Shown here one piece after another: positions 25,451-34,463 of a DNA stretch of 64,000 nucleotides. Numbering within the stretch: the first letter of the stretch is position 1; every line of letters begins with the position of its first letter. Origin of the DNA: Nocardioides daphniae. Lineage in GTDB: Bacteria > Actinomycetota > Actinomycetes > Propionibacteriales > Nocardioidaceae. The position numbers and the translations under genes were made by a program. The notes below the pieces were generated by a model, which did no database searches, had not been told where the DNA came from, and saw nothing but the letters and a program-made list of their open reading frames with translations. The DNA lies in NCBI RefSeq assembly GCF_004777465.1, contig NZ_CP038462.1:3494817-3558816 (forward strand). Direction: 5' to 3'.

Positions 25451-26790
25451 ATGACTGTGCACCAGACCGATCGGCAGATCTTCCGACTTGCCATTCCGGC
25501 GTTCTTCGCCCTGGTGGCCGAACCCCTCTTCCTCCTCACCGACACCGCCATCGTGGGCCGTCTCGGCACCCCCGAGCTGGCCGGTGTCGGCATCGCGGCC
25601 GTCGTCATGCAGACCGCTGTCGGCCTCTGCGTCTTCCTCGCCTACGGCACCACCGCCGGGGTCTCCCGCCACCTCGGCGCCGGGGACGCACGCCGCGCGC
25701 TGGCCCTGGGTGCCGACGGGATCTGGCTCGCCGTCGGGCTAGGCGTCCTGCTCACCACCGTCCTGCTGACGGTCACCGGTCCACTCGTCGATGCCTTCGG
25801 CGTGGGGGAGGCGGTGGCCGGCCACGCGCAGGACTACCTGGTCGTCGCCCTGCTCGGGGTCACGCCGCTGCTGGTCATGCTGGCGGCCACCGGCGTGCTG
25901 CGCGGGCTGCAGGACACGCGTACGCCGTTGTGGGTGGCGGTCGGCGGCAACGCCGTCAACGTCGTCCTCAACCTCGTCCTGGTCTTCGGCTACGGCCCGT
26001 TCCCCGCGCTCGGCGTCGCTGGCTCCGCACTCGGCTCGGTGATCGCCCAGGTGCTCAGCGCCGCCGTGCTCGTCGCCGTCGTGGTGCGAGCCGCGCGCGC
26101 CGAGGGCGCCTCGCTGGCGCCTGACCTGCCCGGCATCCGCGACGCAGGACGGGCCAGCGTGCCGCTGGTCGTGCGTACGCTCGCCCTGCGCGCCGCCCTC
26201 GTCGTGGGCGCGTGGGCGGTCGCCAGCAGTGGCGACCCGGAGGGCGAGGCGGTCGCCGCCCACCAGGTGGCGTTCACGATCTGGACCTTCCTCGTCTTCG
26301 CGCTCGACGCGATCGCGATCGCCGCGCAGACCCTCACCGGGCACGCCCTCGGGCGGGCGACCGGGACCGGACCCGCGAGCTGACGCGGCGGATGATCCGG
26401 TGGGGGTGGGCCTCCGGTGTCGTCGCCGGCCTCGTCCTGGCCGCGAGCAGCCCGTGGCTGGGCCCCCTCTTCAGCCAGGACCCGGCCGTGCACGAGCTCC
26501 TCGTGCCGATCCTGCTCGTGGCAGCACTCAGCCAGCCCATGGCCGGCGTGGTCTTCGTGCTCGACGGGGTGCTGATCGGCGCCGGTGACGGACGGTTCCT
26601 CGCGTGGGCCGGGGTGTGGACGCTGGTGGCCTACGTGCCGCCGGTGCTCGCGGTGCCGCTGCTCGTCACCCAGGCGCAGTCACTGCTGTGGATCTGGATC
26701 CTCTTCAGCGGCCTCTTCATGGGGGTGCGGTGCGCCGTGCTGCTGCACCGCGCCCGCGGGGAGCGGTGGATGGTGCTCGGGGCCTCCTGA
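25451..26790 (+). CDS. MATE family efflux transporter (frameshifted)
   Basis: A ~446-residue membrane exporter of the DinF-like MATE group with 12 helices: FRLAIPAFFALVAEPLFLLTDTAIVGRLG, GLQDTRTPLWVAVGGNAVNVVLNLVLVFG and IAIAAQTLTGHALG. One G is missing from a GGG run near 26352; restoring it gives TGHALGAGDRDR and joins the two halves. ATG 25451 follows the conserved VHQTDRQIFRLAIP lead-in. It ends at a strong bidirectional terminator shared with rplI. Substrates are probably cationic compounds. Confidence 0.88.
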
Positions 26791-26802
26791 CCCCGGGACG
26801 CA

Positions 26803-26840
26803 CGAAGGCCCGCCCACCCCGAAGGGTGGACGGGCCTTCG
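26803..26840. terminator. Bidirectional terminator between MATE and rplI
   Basis: A hairpin of about 17 base pairs with one mismatch: GAAGGCCCG-CCACCC, tetraloop CGAA, GGGTGG-CGGGCCTTC. It sits between two convergent genes and can end both transcripts. Confidence 0.85.
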
Positions 26841-26856
26841 CCGTCAGACGCAGAGG

Positions 26857-27303
26857 TCAGGCGGAGATCACGTTGAGCGCGACCTGGGCGGTCACGTCGT
26901 CGTGCAGCTTGACCGACACCGTGTGGGAGCCGAGCGACTTGATCGGGTTGCCGAGGACGAGCGTGCGCTTGTCGACGGACTCGCCAGCGGCCTCGGAGAG
27001 GGCGTCGGCAATGTCGTTGGCGGTGACGGCGCCGAACAGGCGACCACCCTCACCAGCGCGCACCTTGAGCGCCACGGCGGCACCCTCGAGCTTGCCCTTG
27101 ATCTCCTCGGCGTGAGCCTGGTCGCGGACGGCGCGGGACTTGCGGGCAGCCTTGATGGCCTCCACAGTCTTCTCGCCACCCTTCGTCCAGCGAATGCCCT
27201 CGCCGCGCGGGATGAGGTAGTTGCGGCCGTAGCCGTCCTTCACCTCGACGATGTCACCGGGGCCACCGAGGCCGGTCACTTCCTGGGTCAGGATGAGCTT
27301 CAT
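26857..27303 (-). CDS. rplI: 50S ribosomal protein L9
   Basis: A 148-residue two-domain protein that binds 23S rRNA: N-terminal [34 protein letters not shown], central helix ([26 protein letters not shown]) and C-terminal domain ([16 protein letters not shown]... [18 protein letters not shown]). It is complete and of normal length. It is the last gene in the rpsF-ssb-rpsR-rplI operon, 14 bases after rpsR, and ends at the terminator at 26803-26840. Confidence 0.97.
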   Translation of the reverse strand: MKLILTQEVTGLGGPGDIVEVKDGYGRNYLIPRGEGIRWTKGGEKTVEAIKAARKSRAVRDQAHAEEIKGKLEGAAVALKVRAGEGGRLFGAVTANDIADALSEAAGESVDKRTLVLGNPIKSLGSHTVSVKLHDDVTAQVALNVISA

Positions 27304-27317
27304 GTTCCTGGCTCCCT

Positions 27318-27554
27318 TCAGCGTCCGGTCGAGGTGTACGGCAGGAGAGCGACCTCGCGGGCGTTCTTCACAGCCATGGCCACGTCGCGCTGGTGCTGGA
27401 CGCAGTTTCCGGTCACGCGACGCGCACGGATCTTGCCGCGGTCGGAGATGAACTTACGGAGGAGGGTGGTGTCCTTGTAGTCGACACCGGTCGCCTTCTC
27501 CTTGCAGAACTGGCAAACCTTCTTCTTGGGCTTGCGAATCACTGCCTTGGCCAT
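27318..27554 (-). CDS. rpsR: 30S ribosomal protein S18 (zinc-binding type)
   Basis: A 78-residue protein binding S6 on the small subunit: [50 protein letters not shown]. The CxxC pair plus the later Cys/His set (GNCVQH) is the zinc-carrying C+ form; actinobacteria often keep a second C- paralogue elsewhere. It lies between ssb and rplI in the usual operon order. Confidence 0.97.
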   Translation of the reverse strand: MAKAVIRKPKKKVCQFCKEKATGVDYKDTTLLRKFISDRGKIRARRVTGNCVQHQRDVAMAVKNAREVALLPYTSTGR

Positions 27555-27654
27555 TGTGGTGCTTCCTTTCTAGAAGCCCGACCGTGAGGTCGGAATGGTT
27601 GAGGTGTATTCGGATGGGTTGACGGATCTCGTCGTCAGGGAGCCGATCCAGCGA

Positions 27655-28252
27655 TCAGAACGGGGGCTCCTCCGAGCCCACGCCCGGCGCGCCCCACGGG
27701 TCGGGCTGAGCGCCGCCCTGCTGGCCGCCGCCGTAGCCGCCGCCCTGGGGAGCCTGCGGGGCCGCCGGAGCGCCCCACGGGTCGTCAGCCTGCTGGCCGC
27801 CGCCGAAGCCGCCGCCACCCCTGCTGACCGCCGCCGAAGCCGCCACGGTTGCCGCCGCCGCCTCCGCCGAAGCCACCGCCCCCGCCGCCGGAAGCACGCG
27901 TCACCTTGGCGGTGGCGTACTTCAGCGAGGGACCGATCTCCTCGACCTCGAGCTCGACGACCGTGCGCTTCTCGCCTTCACGGGTCTCGTACTGGCGCTG
28001 CTTGAGCCGTCCCTGCACCACGACCCGCATGCCCTTCTGGAGCGACTCGGCAACGTTCTCGGCTGCCTGGCGCCAGATCGAGCAGGAGAGGAACAGCGCG
28101 TCGCCGTCCTTCCACTCGTTGGTCTGCCGGTCGAAGGTCCGCGGCGTGGAAGCGATCCGGAAGTTCGCCACGGGTGCACCCGAGGGGGTGAAGCGCAGCT
28201 CCGGGTCGTCGACCAGGTTGCCGACCACGGTGATGACGGTCTCGCCTGCCAT
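27655..28252 (-). CDS. ssb: Single-stranded DNA-binding protein (frameshifted)
   Basis: A 199-codon SSB. The OB fold [33 protein letters not shown] and [37 protein letters not shown] are intact. The Gly/Gln-rich linker is shifted near 27825 by an extra G in a GGGG run. Removing it gives the linker [17 protein letters not shown] and the tail GSEEPPF, an acidic tip of the kind that recruits replication and repair proteins. Positioned between rpsF and rpsR as in most actinobacteria. Confidence 0.95.
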
Positions 28253-28367
28253 TCAAGGTCTCCCTTGGTTAGATCCATCAGTTGGTGTTGCGGGGTTGAA
28301 TCCGCCACTGCTTGCCAGTGACATCGTTGCCGACGTCACCGACAGTTACGCGAAGTTGTGCACAGGC

Positions 28368-28658
28368 TCAGCGGTTGCCGGGCTTGATGACCTTCGTGCG
28401 CAGGATGGACTCGTTGAGGGTCAGCTGGCGGTCGAACTCCTTGACCGTGGCCGGCTCGGCCTCGATCGAGATGACTGCGTAGATGCCTTCGGCGTTCTTC
28501 TTGATCTCGTACGCGAGACGACGGCGTCCCCAGACGTCGACCTTCTCGACGGTGCCACCGTCGGTGCGGATGACGTTGAGGTACTTGTCGAGCGAAGGCT
28601 CGATCGTGCGCTCTTCGAGACTGGGGTCGAGGATGACCATCACTTCATACTTACGCAA
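28368..28658 (-). CDS. rpsF: 30S ribosomal protein S6
   Basis: A 96-residue small-subunit protein: [28 protein letters not shown]... [41 protein letters not shown]. The start is TTG at 28658, because the family begins at M-RKYEV and AGGAGG lies 11 bases upstream. The GTG at 28670 that would add four residues abuts that ribosome site and is unlikely to be used. It is the first gene of the rpsF-ssb-rpsR-rplI operon. Confidence 0.95.
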   Translation of the reverse strand: MRKYEVMVILDPSLEERTIEPSLDKYLNVIRTDGGTVEKVDVWGRRRLAYEIKKNAEGIYAVISIEAEPATVKEFDRQLTLNESILRTKVIKPGNR

Positions 28659-28689
28659 AGCGGTCTCCACCTCCTCTGGACTCAGGCGG

Positions 28690-28706
28690 CCACGGACTTT
28701 CCGTGG
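28690..28706 (-). promoter_or_regulatory. Leader hairpin of the rpsF operon
   Basis: CCACGGA and TCCGTGG form a 7-bp stem with a 3-base loop, about 30 bases before the rpsF start and followed on the transcript by CCGCCTGA. S6 operons commonly carry an S6:S18-binding leader structure at this position; assignment here is tentative. Confidence 0.4.
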
Positions 28707-28931
28707 CAGGAGGGCTTGCGTGCGCGACGCCGATCCACTGGACGGACCGGGTCACGGCTCCCGGCACGTCCTCCTACTGAGAAGGGCACACCAAGAACTG
28801 CAGCAGGCTACCAGCGGCGCGTAGCTCCCGGGGAATCCGCGCACAGGGGCTCCGCCGCTCCCGTCGGGCCGCCTCCGAGCCTGTGGAGAACGGCGACGGG
28901 CACCGCTCCCGGATCGCTACGTTGCCGTGGC

Positions 28932-29900
28932 ATGAGAGCTCCGCGCGCCACCCTCCCGCCGGGCCGCACCGGGCGGCGTACGGTCGCCGGCCGCTGGTGC
29001 CTGCTCGACCAGGTCGGCGCCGGAGCCACGGCCTCCGTCTGGCGCGCGCGGGACCTGCACACCGGTGGCCTGGTCGCGGTGAAGGTGCTCGGCGCGCACA
29101 CGGGAGCCCTGATGGCGCGCTTCTTTCGTGAGCAGGAAATCCGGTTGCGCCACCCGCACCTGCTCACCGCGACGGGATGGGCCGCCGAGGAGGACGTGGT
29201 GCTGCTGACCACGGACCTGGTCACCGGCGGCACGGTGCGGGCGCTGCTCGCCGAGCACGGTCCGTTGCCCGAGCCGGTCGTGGCGCGCATCCTCCAGCAG
29301 ACCCTGCGGGCGCTGGCCGTGGTGCACGCCGCCGGGCTGGTGCACCGCGACGTGAAGCCGGGCAACCTGTTGCTCGAGGGTCGCGACGACGGCGGAATCC
29401 ACGTCCGTCTGGGTGACTTCGGCGTCGCCCTGGACCCGTCGGCGCCGCGGCTCACCGTGGCGGGGCCGGTCGGCACCGAGGGCTACCTGCCTCCCGACGC
29501 CACGCTGACGCCTGACCTGCGCCACGACCTGTACGCCGTGGGCGTGCTGGGGCTGCACCTGCTCACGGCCCGGAGGCCGCACCCGGGTGGCCCCACCGAC
29601 CCTGGCTCGCCCTGGCCGCCGACGCGGCTGCGCGCCTTGCTCGAGCGGCTCGTCGCGCCCCGTGCCGACGACAGGCCCGACTCGGCCGGCCACGCCCTGG
29701 CGCTGCTGGAGTCGCTGGCGATCGAGGCGCCGCAGGGCGCCTGGGTGCGCGACTGCCTGGGCCCGGCCCCGGACGAGGTCGCGGCCCTGGCCCACCGGGT
29801 GCACGAGCGCCGCGTACGCCTGACCTCCGCCGCCGTCCTGCTCGCGTCGGGCGCGGTGATCGGCGGCTGCGCCACCTTCCTCCGCGTCCTCCTGGGCTGA
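28932..29900 (+). CDS. Serine/threonine protein kinase with C-terminal membrane helix
   Basis: A 322-residue Hanks-type kinase. All catalytic features are present: Gly loop VGAGATASVWRA, ATP Lys in VAVKVLG, catalytic loop LVHRDVKPGNLLL, DFG and GTEGYLPP. The only membrane segment is at the extreme C-terminus (SAAVLLASGAVIGGCATFL), leaving no outer sensor domain, unlike PknB. Starts at ATG 28932. It is divergent from rpsF and upstream of nfo. Targets unknown. Confidence 0.9.
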   Translation: MRAPRATLPPGRTGRRTVAGRWCLLDQVGAGATASVWRARDLHTGGLVAVKVLGAHTGALMARFFREQEIRLRHPHLLTATGWAAEEDVVLLTTDLVTGGTVRALLAEHGPLPEPVVARILQQTLRALAVVHAAGLVHRDVKPGNLLLEGRDDGGIHVRLGDFGVALDPSAPRLTVAGPVGTEGYLPPDATLTPDLRHDLYAVGVLGLHLLTARRPHPGGPTDPGSPWPPTRLRALLERLVAPRADDRPDSAGHALALLESLAIEAPQGAWVRDCLGPAPDEVAALAHRVHERRVRLTSAAVLLASGAVIGGCATFLRVLLG

Positions 29901-29931
29901 GCTGTCGGCGCCCACCCCTACGCTGGAACGC

Positions 29932-30729
29932 ATGACGAACCTCGCCATCGGTGCCCACGTCGCCTCCGACGACCCCGTCCAGCACGCCCGGGCGCGGGGC
30001 ATGTCGGTCGTCCAGATGTTCCTCGGCGACCCGCAGAGCTACAAGGGCCCGGTCATCGACCACGCCGGCGGCGCCGAGGGCCTCAAGGCGGAGGCCGAGG
30101 AGGCAGGCGTCGACATCTACGTCCACGCCCCCTACGTCATCAACGTGGCCACCACCAACAACCGCATCCGCATCCCCAGTCGCAAGCTCCTGCAGCAGCA
30201 CGTCAGTGCGGCGGCATCGATCGGGGCCAAGGGTTTGATCGTCCACGGCGGTCACGTCAACAAGGCCGACGACCCCGAGAAGGGGTTCGACAACTGGCGC
30301 AAGGCGATCGAGGCGACCGACCTCGCCGTGCCCGTGCTCATCGAGAACACGGCCGGCGGTGACAACGCCATGGCCCGCTACCTCGACCGGATCGCCCGCG
30401 TCTTCGACGCGATCGGCAGTGCCGAGGGGGCCGACCAGGTCGGCTTCTGCCTCGACACCTGCCACGCCCACGCGGGTGGCAATGCGCTGGAGACCGTCGT
30501 CGAGCAGGTCCGCGCCATCACCGGGCGGATCGACCTCGTGCACTGCAACGACTCCCGCGACGCGTTCGACTCCGGAGCCGACCGCCACGCCAACCTGGGC
30601 CAGGGCCAGATCGACCCCGAGCTGCTCGCCGCCGTGATCCGCGACGCCGGCGCGCCGGTCATCCTGGAGACCCCGGGCGGGGCCGAGGACCACAAGGCCG
30701 ACGCGAGCTGGCTGGCCGCGCGCATCTGA
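29932..30729 (+). CDS. nfo: Deoxyribonuclease IV (AP endonuclease)
   Basis: A 265-residue zinc-dependent TIM-barrel enzyme that cuts DNA at abasic sites. Metal ligands appear in the expected contexts: GAHVASDD, VHAPYVINVAT, IVHGGHV, LIENTAGG, GFCLDTCHAHAGG, VHCNDSRDAFDSGADRHANLGQG and ILETPGG. The gene is complete with a normal length. It starts 31 bases after the kinase gene, so the two may share a transcript. Followed by two GC-rich hairpins. Confidence 0.95.
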   Translation: MTNLAIGAHVASDDPVQHARARGMSVVQMFLGDPQSYKGPVIDHAGGAEGLKAEAEEAGVDIYVHAPYVINVATTNNRIRIPSRKLLQQHVSAAASIGAKGLIVHGGHVNKADDPEKGFDNWRKAIEATDLAVPVLIENTAGGDNAMARYLDRIARVFDAIGSAEGADQVGFCLDTCHAHAGGNALETVVEQVRAITGRIDLVHCNDSRDAFDSGADRHANLGQGQIDPELLAAVIRDAGAPVILETPGGAEDHKADASWLAARI

Positions 30730-30749
30730 TTCTTTTCGGCTGGTCGCCG

Positions 30750-30763
30750 GTTCCACGTGGAAC
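30750..30763. promoter_or_regulatory. Divergent parS-like palindrome
   Basis: GTTCCACGTGGAAC, a perfect palindrome differing from the parS consensus at two symmetric positions. It is 20 bases beyond nfo and ~26 kb from the main parS cluster. It may be a weak ParB site or an unrelated operator. Confidence 0.5.
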
Positions 30764-30837
30764 AAATCGCGTGGTTCCGCGTCATGGGTCGCATTTCCAT
30801 CCGTCTCACCCACGAACACCTCGGGTCGAGGAGTGGC

Positions 30838-30896
30838 GGACCTGCCCCGCGGGGGCGGGCAGGTTCGCCCCCATGCCGCCGCGCGCGGCGGCATGG
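30838..30896. terminator. Two terminator-like hairpins between nfo and a convergent gene
   Basis: CCTGCCC (30841-30847) pairs with GGGCAGG (30857-30863). A second element at 30871-30896 is a perfect 26-bp palindrome centred on the CGCGCG at 30880-30885, with arms starting CCATGCCGCC. They sit between convergent genes and probably end both transcripts. Confidence 0.65.
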
Positions 30897-31475
30897 TCAT
30901 TGGCGACCGCAGCGCACCAGCAGCCACAGCAGCAGGACGACCTCACCCACGAAGGTGACGGCCCCGAGCGAGAACGCTGACTCCGCGCCGACCGCGACCA
31001 CGACGGCATCGAACGCATAGCCGGCGCCGGCCAGCACGACGAGCCAGCCGATCCAGGTCGGGACGAGCGTGCTGCGTACGCACGCTGCTCCGGCGACCAG
31101 CAGGTGGGCGCCGAAGACGAGGAGCCCGGCGTCCCAGACGGCATGGAAGCGCGCCTCGTCCACCGGAGCGAGAAGAGAGGCTCCCGCCACGGTGAAGACC
31201 GCCGCGTACGCCACCCGCAGCGTCGCCGCGATCCACGCCCACAGCTCGCCCCCGGTCGCGAGCACCGGCAGGAGCGCGACGGCCGCGACGACGTCCAGCA
31301 CGGCCACGGTCAGCGCGACGAGCGCAGCCACACCGAAGTGACCGGCCGGAAGTGCGAGGAGGAGTCCGAGCGGCGCGAGCACGGCCATCACCAGCAGAGC
31401 CGCGCCCGCCACGACAGCCGGGGTGCGCAGGTCGGGGGCCGTCACCGGGTCGGCCGCGATGACCCCTGCGGTCAC
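30897..31475 (-). CDS. Six-helix membrane protein (DUF4386-like)
   Basis: A 192-residue integral membrane protein with six predicted helices (AALLVMAVLAPLGLLLALPA, VAALVALTVAVLDVVAAVALLP, IGWLVVLAGAGYAFDAVVVAV). Spacing and the PTWIGWLVVLAG segment resemble DUF4386 proteins; identification by eye, moderate. The GTG start overlaps the stop of the dehydrogenase gene (GTGA), so both belong to the TetR-controlled operon. Function unknown. Confidence 0.7.
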   Translation of the reverse strand: MTAGVIAADPVTAPDLRTPAVVAGAALLVMAVLAPLGLLLALPAGHFGVAALVALTVAVLDVVAAVALLPVLATGGELWAWIAATLRVAYAAVFTVAGASLLAPVDEARFHAVWDAGLLVFGAHLLVAGAACVRSTLVPTWIGWLVVLAGAGYAFDAVVVAVGAESAFSLGAVTFVGEVVLLLWLLVRCGRQ

Positions 31476-32494
31476 TGGGCACCACCCACGCGGACCGCGA
31501 CCTTGCCGGTGACCCGGCCATCAGCCAACTCGTCGAGCGCGCGGGGCGTCTCCTCCAGCGGCACCGTCCCGTGCACGTGCGGCCGCAGGCCGTCGACCGC
31601 CACCGCCTCGGCGATGCGCTCCAGGTCGACATGGGTCTCCCGCGCCATCAGCATCACGTAGCGCTGCCGCGCAGCGAGCATCCGCAGGGCGAGGAACATC
31701 GGGCGTACGAAGCCGCCCGTCCATCCGCCGCCGGTCTCGACACCCACGAAGACGATCGTGCCGGTGGGGGTCAGCACCCGCCGTAGGCGCCGCAGCGACG
31801 TGCCTCCCGCGACGTCGATGACCGCGTCGCAGCTCAGCCCGGCCAGCGGGTCACCGACGGCGTGGTCGACGACCCGGTCGGCTCCCCACGACCGCACGGC
31901 CTCCGCCTTGACAGCGCTGCAGACCGCGGTCACCCGCGCCCCGCGCGCGACCGCCAGCTTCACGGCGAAGCTGCCCACCCCACCGGAGGCTCCGATGACC
32001 AGGACGTGGTCGCCGGCGTCGACCCGGGCGGCGTCGAGCGCCTGCAGCGCCGTCAGCCCCGAGACGCCCAGCACCGCGCACTCCGTCGGCGCGAGTCCGG
32101 CGGGCGCAAGGGCCAGCTTGGTCTCCAGGGCGACGGCCTGCTCGGTCAACGACCCCCGGGCGATGCCGAAGACCTGCTGCCCGACCTGCAGACGGGTCAC
32201 TCCCTCGCCCACCGCGACCACCCGGCCCGCCACGTCCAGCCCCGGGACCAGCCGCTTGGGCTGCCGCAACCCCACGGCCAGGCGAGCCATCCGCGGCAGC
32301 CCGGTGAGCAGGTGCAGCGTCCCGCGGTCGATGGCGGCGGCCTGCACGTCCAGCAGCACCTCACCCGGCCCCGGCGACGGGGCGGCGATCGTCTCGACGC
32401 GGAGCACGTCGGTGCCGCCGTACTCCCGCTGCACCAGCGCACGGACCCGCTCGCCCGCCTCGTTGGCCTCCGCCTGTGCGTCCAGCTCTGTCAT
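31472..32494 (-). CDS. NAD(P)-dependent quinone-oxidoreductase-like dehydrogenase
   Basis: A 340-residue MDR-superfamily enzyme: VLLDVQAAAIDRGTLHLLTG and PGLDVAGRVVAVGEGVTRLQVGQ in the catalytic domain, cofactor loop LVIGASGGVGSFAVKLAVARG. The zinc-ligand Cys/His set is absent, as in zeta-crystallin-type quinone reductases. ATG 32494 has GGGAGGGGGG upstream. It is transcribed away from a TetR gene over a 65-base promoter region with a strong palindrome, so expression should respond to a small ligand, possibly its substrate. Confidence 0.88.
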   Translation of the reverse strand: MTELDAQAEANEAGERVRALVQREYGGTDVLRVETIAAPSPGPGEVLLDVQAAAIDRGTLHLLTGLPRMARLAVGLRQPKRLVPGLDVAGRVVAVGEGVTRLQVGQQVFGIARGSLTEQAVALETKLALAPAGLAPTECAVLGVSGLTALQALDAARVDAGDHVLVIGASGGVGSFAVKLAVARGARVTAVCSAVKAEAVRSWGADRVVDHAVGDPLAGLSCDAVIDVAGGTSLRRLRRVLTPTGTIVFVGVETGGGWTGGFVRPMFLALRMLAARQRYVMLMARETHVDLERIAEAVAVDGLRPHVHGTVPLEETPRALDELADGRVTGKVAVRVGGAQ

Positions 32495-32514
32495 CACTGC
32501 CCCCCTCCCCGTTC

Positions 32515-32541
32515 CCGTACGTTGTACGGTACGACGTACGG
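32515..32541. promoter_or_regulatory. TetR-type operator between the dehydrogenase and tetR genes
   Basis: A 27-bp near-perfect palindrome: arms CCGTACGT and ACGTACGG at the ends, inner GTAC repeats; only the centre and one pair mismatch. It is the only strong symmetric element between the divergent starts at 32494 and 32560, so it likely controls both. Confidence 0.75.
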
Positions 32542-32559
32542 TAATGGTACCGTGACGCC

Positions 32560-33215
32560 GTGTCCAGCCCCCCCGTGCCCCGCGCCACACCCTCAGCCGC
32601 GAGCGCCTGGTGGCCGCGGCCCTCGACCTGGCCGACTCCGAGGGCATCTCCGCGCTGACGATCCGCGCGCTGGCCTCCGGGCTGGGCGTGAAGCCGATGG
32701 CGATCTACCACCACGTGGCGAACAAGGACGAGATCCTCGACGCGATCGTCGACGCGGTCTACGCCGAGACCTACCTGCCGCGGCCCTACGCCCCCTGGCG
32801 CGAGGAGCTGGCTCGGCGGACACGGTCCGTCCACGACGCCCTCAACCGGCACCCGTGGGCGCTCGGGCTGATGGAGACCCGCAAGGCACCGGGACCGGCC
32901 AACCTGGCCAGCCACGAGGCGGTGCTCGAGGTGCTGCTCACCGCCGGCTTCTCGCTCGGGGCCACGGCCCACGCGTACGCCACGCTCGACGCCTTCGTCT
33001 ACGGCTTCTGCCTGCAGGAGGTGATGCTCGACTCGATCGACCTGGCCGGCTCCGCCGACGACCTGCTGGCCGGCATGAACCTCACCGGTCACCCGCGGAT
33101 GGCGCAGTTCGCCGCCGAGCACGTCCTGCAGCCCGGCTACGCCTTCGGCGACTCCTTCGAGGTGGGCCTCGGTCTGGTCCTCGACGGCCTGGAGCAGCTG
33201 CGGCGCTCGGCCTGA
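32560..33215 (+). CDS. TetR family transcriptional repressor (frameshifted near N-terminus)
   Basis: A ~219-codon repressor. The HTH is LTIRALASGLGVKPMAIYHHVANKDEILD. The C-terminal ligand domain (RRTRSVHDALNRHPWALGLME... YATLDAFVYGFCLQE) fits the tetracycline-repressor C-terminal type. The start GTG 32560 and the typical lead-in HTLSRERLVAAAL are in different frames; one base is missing in the C-run at 32568-32584. It is divergent from, and probably represses, the dehydrogenase/membrane-protein operon through the 27-bp palindrome. Confidence 0.85.
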
Positions 33216-33289
33216 GCCACCGTCGTACGCCGCCGGCCGCCGGCCGCACCGAGGCGGCAGCACGCCGACGACCCGGTAGCCTCGGGGCC

Positions 33290-34462
33290 GTGTCTTCCCG
33301 CCAGCTCGTCCAGCCCCTGACCCTGCGCCCGGTGACCGCGGCCGACCACCTCGCGTTCATCCGCACCCAGCCGTCGGCCTCCTTCCTGCAGGTGCCCGCG
33401 TGGGGACCGGTGAAGTCGGAGTGGCAGCACGAGTCGCTCGGCTGGTTCCGCCCCGGAGCCGACGGCGAGGAGATGGTGGGCGCCGCGCTGGTGCTCTACC
33501 GCCAGCTGCCCAAGGTCAAGCGCTACCTCGCCTACCTGCCCGAGGGACCGGTCCTCGACTGGGCCTCCTTCACCGACCCCGACGCGCGCCTCGCCGACTG
33601 GCTCGAGCCGCTGCGCGACTACCTGAAGACCAAGGGCGCCTTCGGCATCCGCATCGGCCCGCCCGTGGTGACGCGCCGCTGGTCGGCCGCCCAGATCAAG
33701 GAGGGCGTCTCCGACCCGGCCGTCCGCCGCCTCGACGACATCGCCCCGCTCGAGCGCACCCCCACCGGCGCCGCGGTCGTCTCCCAGCTCCACGAGCTGG
33801 GGTGGCAGCCGCAGGCCGCCGAGGGTGGCTTCGCCGCCGGCCAGCCGCAGTACAACTTCCACGTCCCGCTGACCGTCGACGGGCGCGCCAAGACCGAGGA
33901 CGAGGTCCTCAAGTCGATGAACCAGCTGTGGCGCCGCAACATCAAGAAGGCCGCCAAGGAGGGCGTCGAGGTCACCCGCGGCACCCGTGACGACCTGGCC
34001 GCCTTCCACGCGCTCTACGTGCACACCGCCGAGCGCGACCACTTCACGCCGCGGCCGCTCGCGTACTTCGAGAAGATGTGGGACTCCCTGACCCCGGAGG
34101 AGGACGACCGCTTCGTCCTCCACCTGGCCCGCCACGAGGGCGACCTGGTCGCGGCCACCATCTCGATCCGCGTCGGCCAGCACTCCTGGTACTCCTACGG
34201 CGCCTCCTCGACCGAGAAGCGCGAGGTCCGCGGCTCCAACGCCGTGCAGTGGGAGATGATCCGCAGCGCACTGGCGGCCGGCGCGGCCGTCTACGACATG
34301 CGCGGCATCACCGACACCCTCGACGCCGACGACCCGCACGTGGGGCTCATCCAGTTCAAGGTCGGCACCGGCGGCGAGGCCGTCGAGTACGTCGGCGAGT
34401 GGGACCTGCCGATCAACCGCGCGATCTACGCCGCGTTCCAGCTCTACATGAAGAGGCGTTGA
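33290..34462 (+). CDS. FemX/FemAB-type aminoacyltransferase (peptidoglycan bridge)
   Basis: A 390-residue GNAT-like double-domain enzyme that adds amino acids from aminoacyl-tRNA to lipid II stem peptides. Features: SASFLQVPAWGPVKSEWQHESLGW, RYLAYLPEGPVLDW, the WRRNIKKAAKEGVEVTRGT helix and YSYGASSTEKREVRGSNAVQWEMI near the end, then LIQFKVGTGGEAVEYVG. The GTG start at 33290 precedes the domain directly. It is followed one base later by an alanine-racemase-like gene, so the pair should act on cross-bridge building, likely with Gly or Ala in this genus. Confidence 0.88.
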   Translation: MSSRQLVQPLTLRPVTAADHLAFIRTQPSASFLQVPAWGPVKSEWQHESLGWFRPGADGEEMVGAALVLYRQLPKVKRYLAYLPEGPVLDWASFTDPDARLADWLEPLRDYLKTKGAFGIRIGPPVVTRRWSAAQIKEGVSDPAVRRLDDIAPLERTPTGAAVVSQLHELGWQPQAAEGGFAAGQPQYNFHVPLTVDGRAKTEDEVLKSMNQLWRRNIKKAAKEGVEVTRGTRDDLAAFHALYVHTAERDHFTPRPLAYFEKMWDSLTPEEDDRFVLHLARHEGDLVAATISIRVGQHSWYSYGASSTEKREVRGSNAVQWEMIRSALAAGAAVYDMRGITDTLDADDPHVGLIQFKVGTGGEAVEYVGEWDLPINRAIYAAFQLYMKRR

Positions 34463-34463
34463 G

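Noticed and set aside
28932..29900. Kinase as a pseudokinase
   Set aside because: Lys, HRDxKxxN and DFG motifs are all present.
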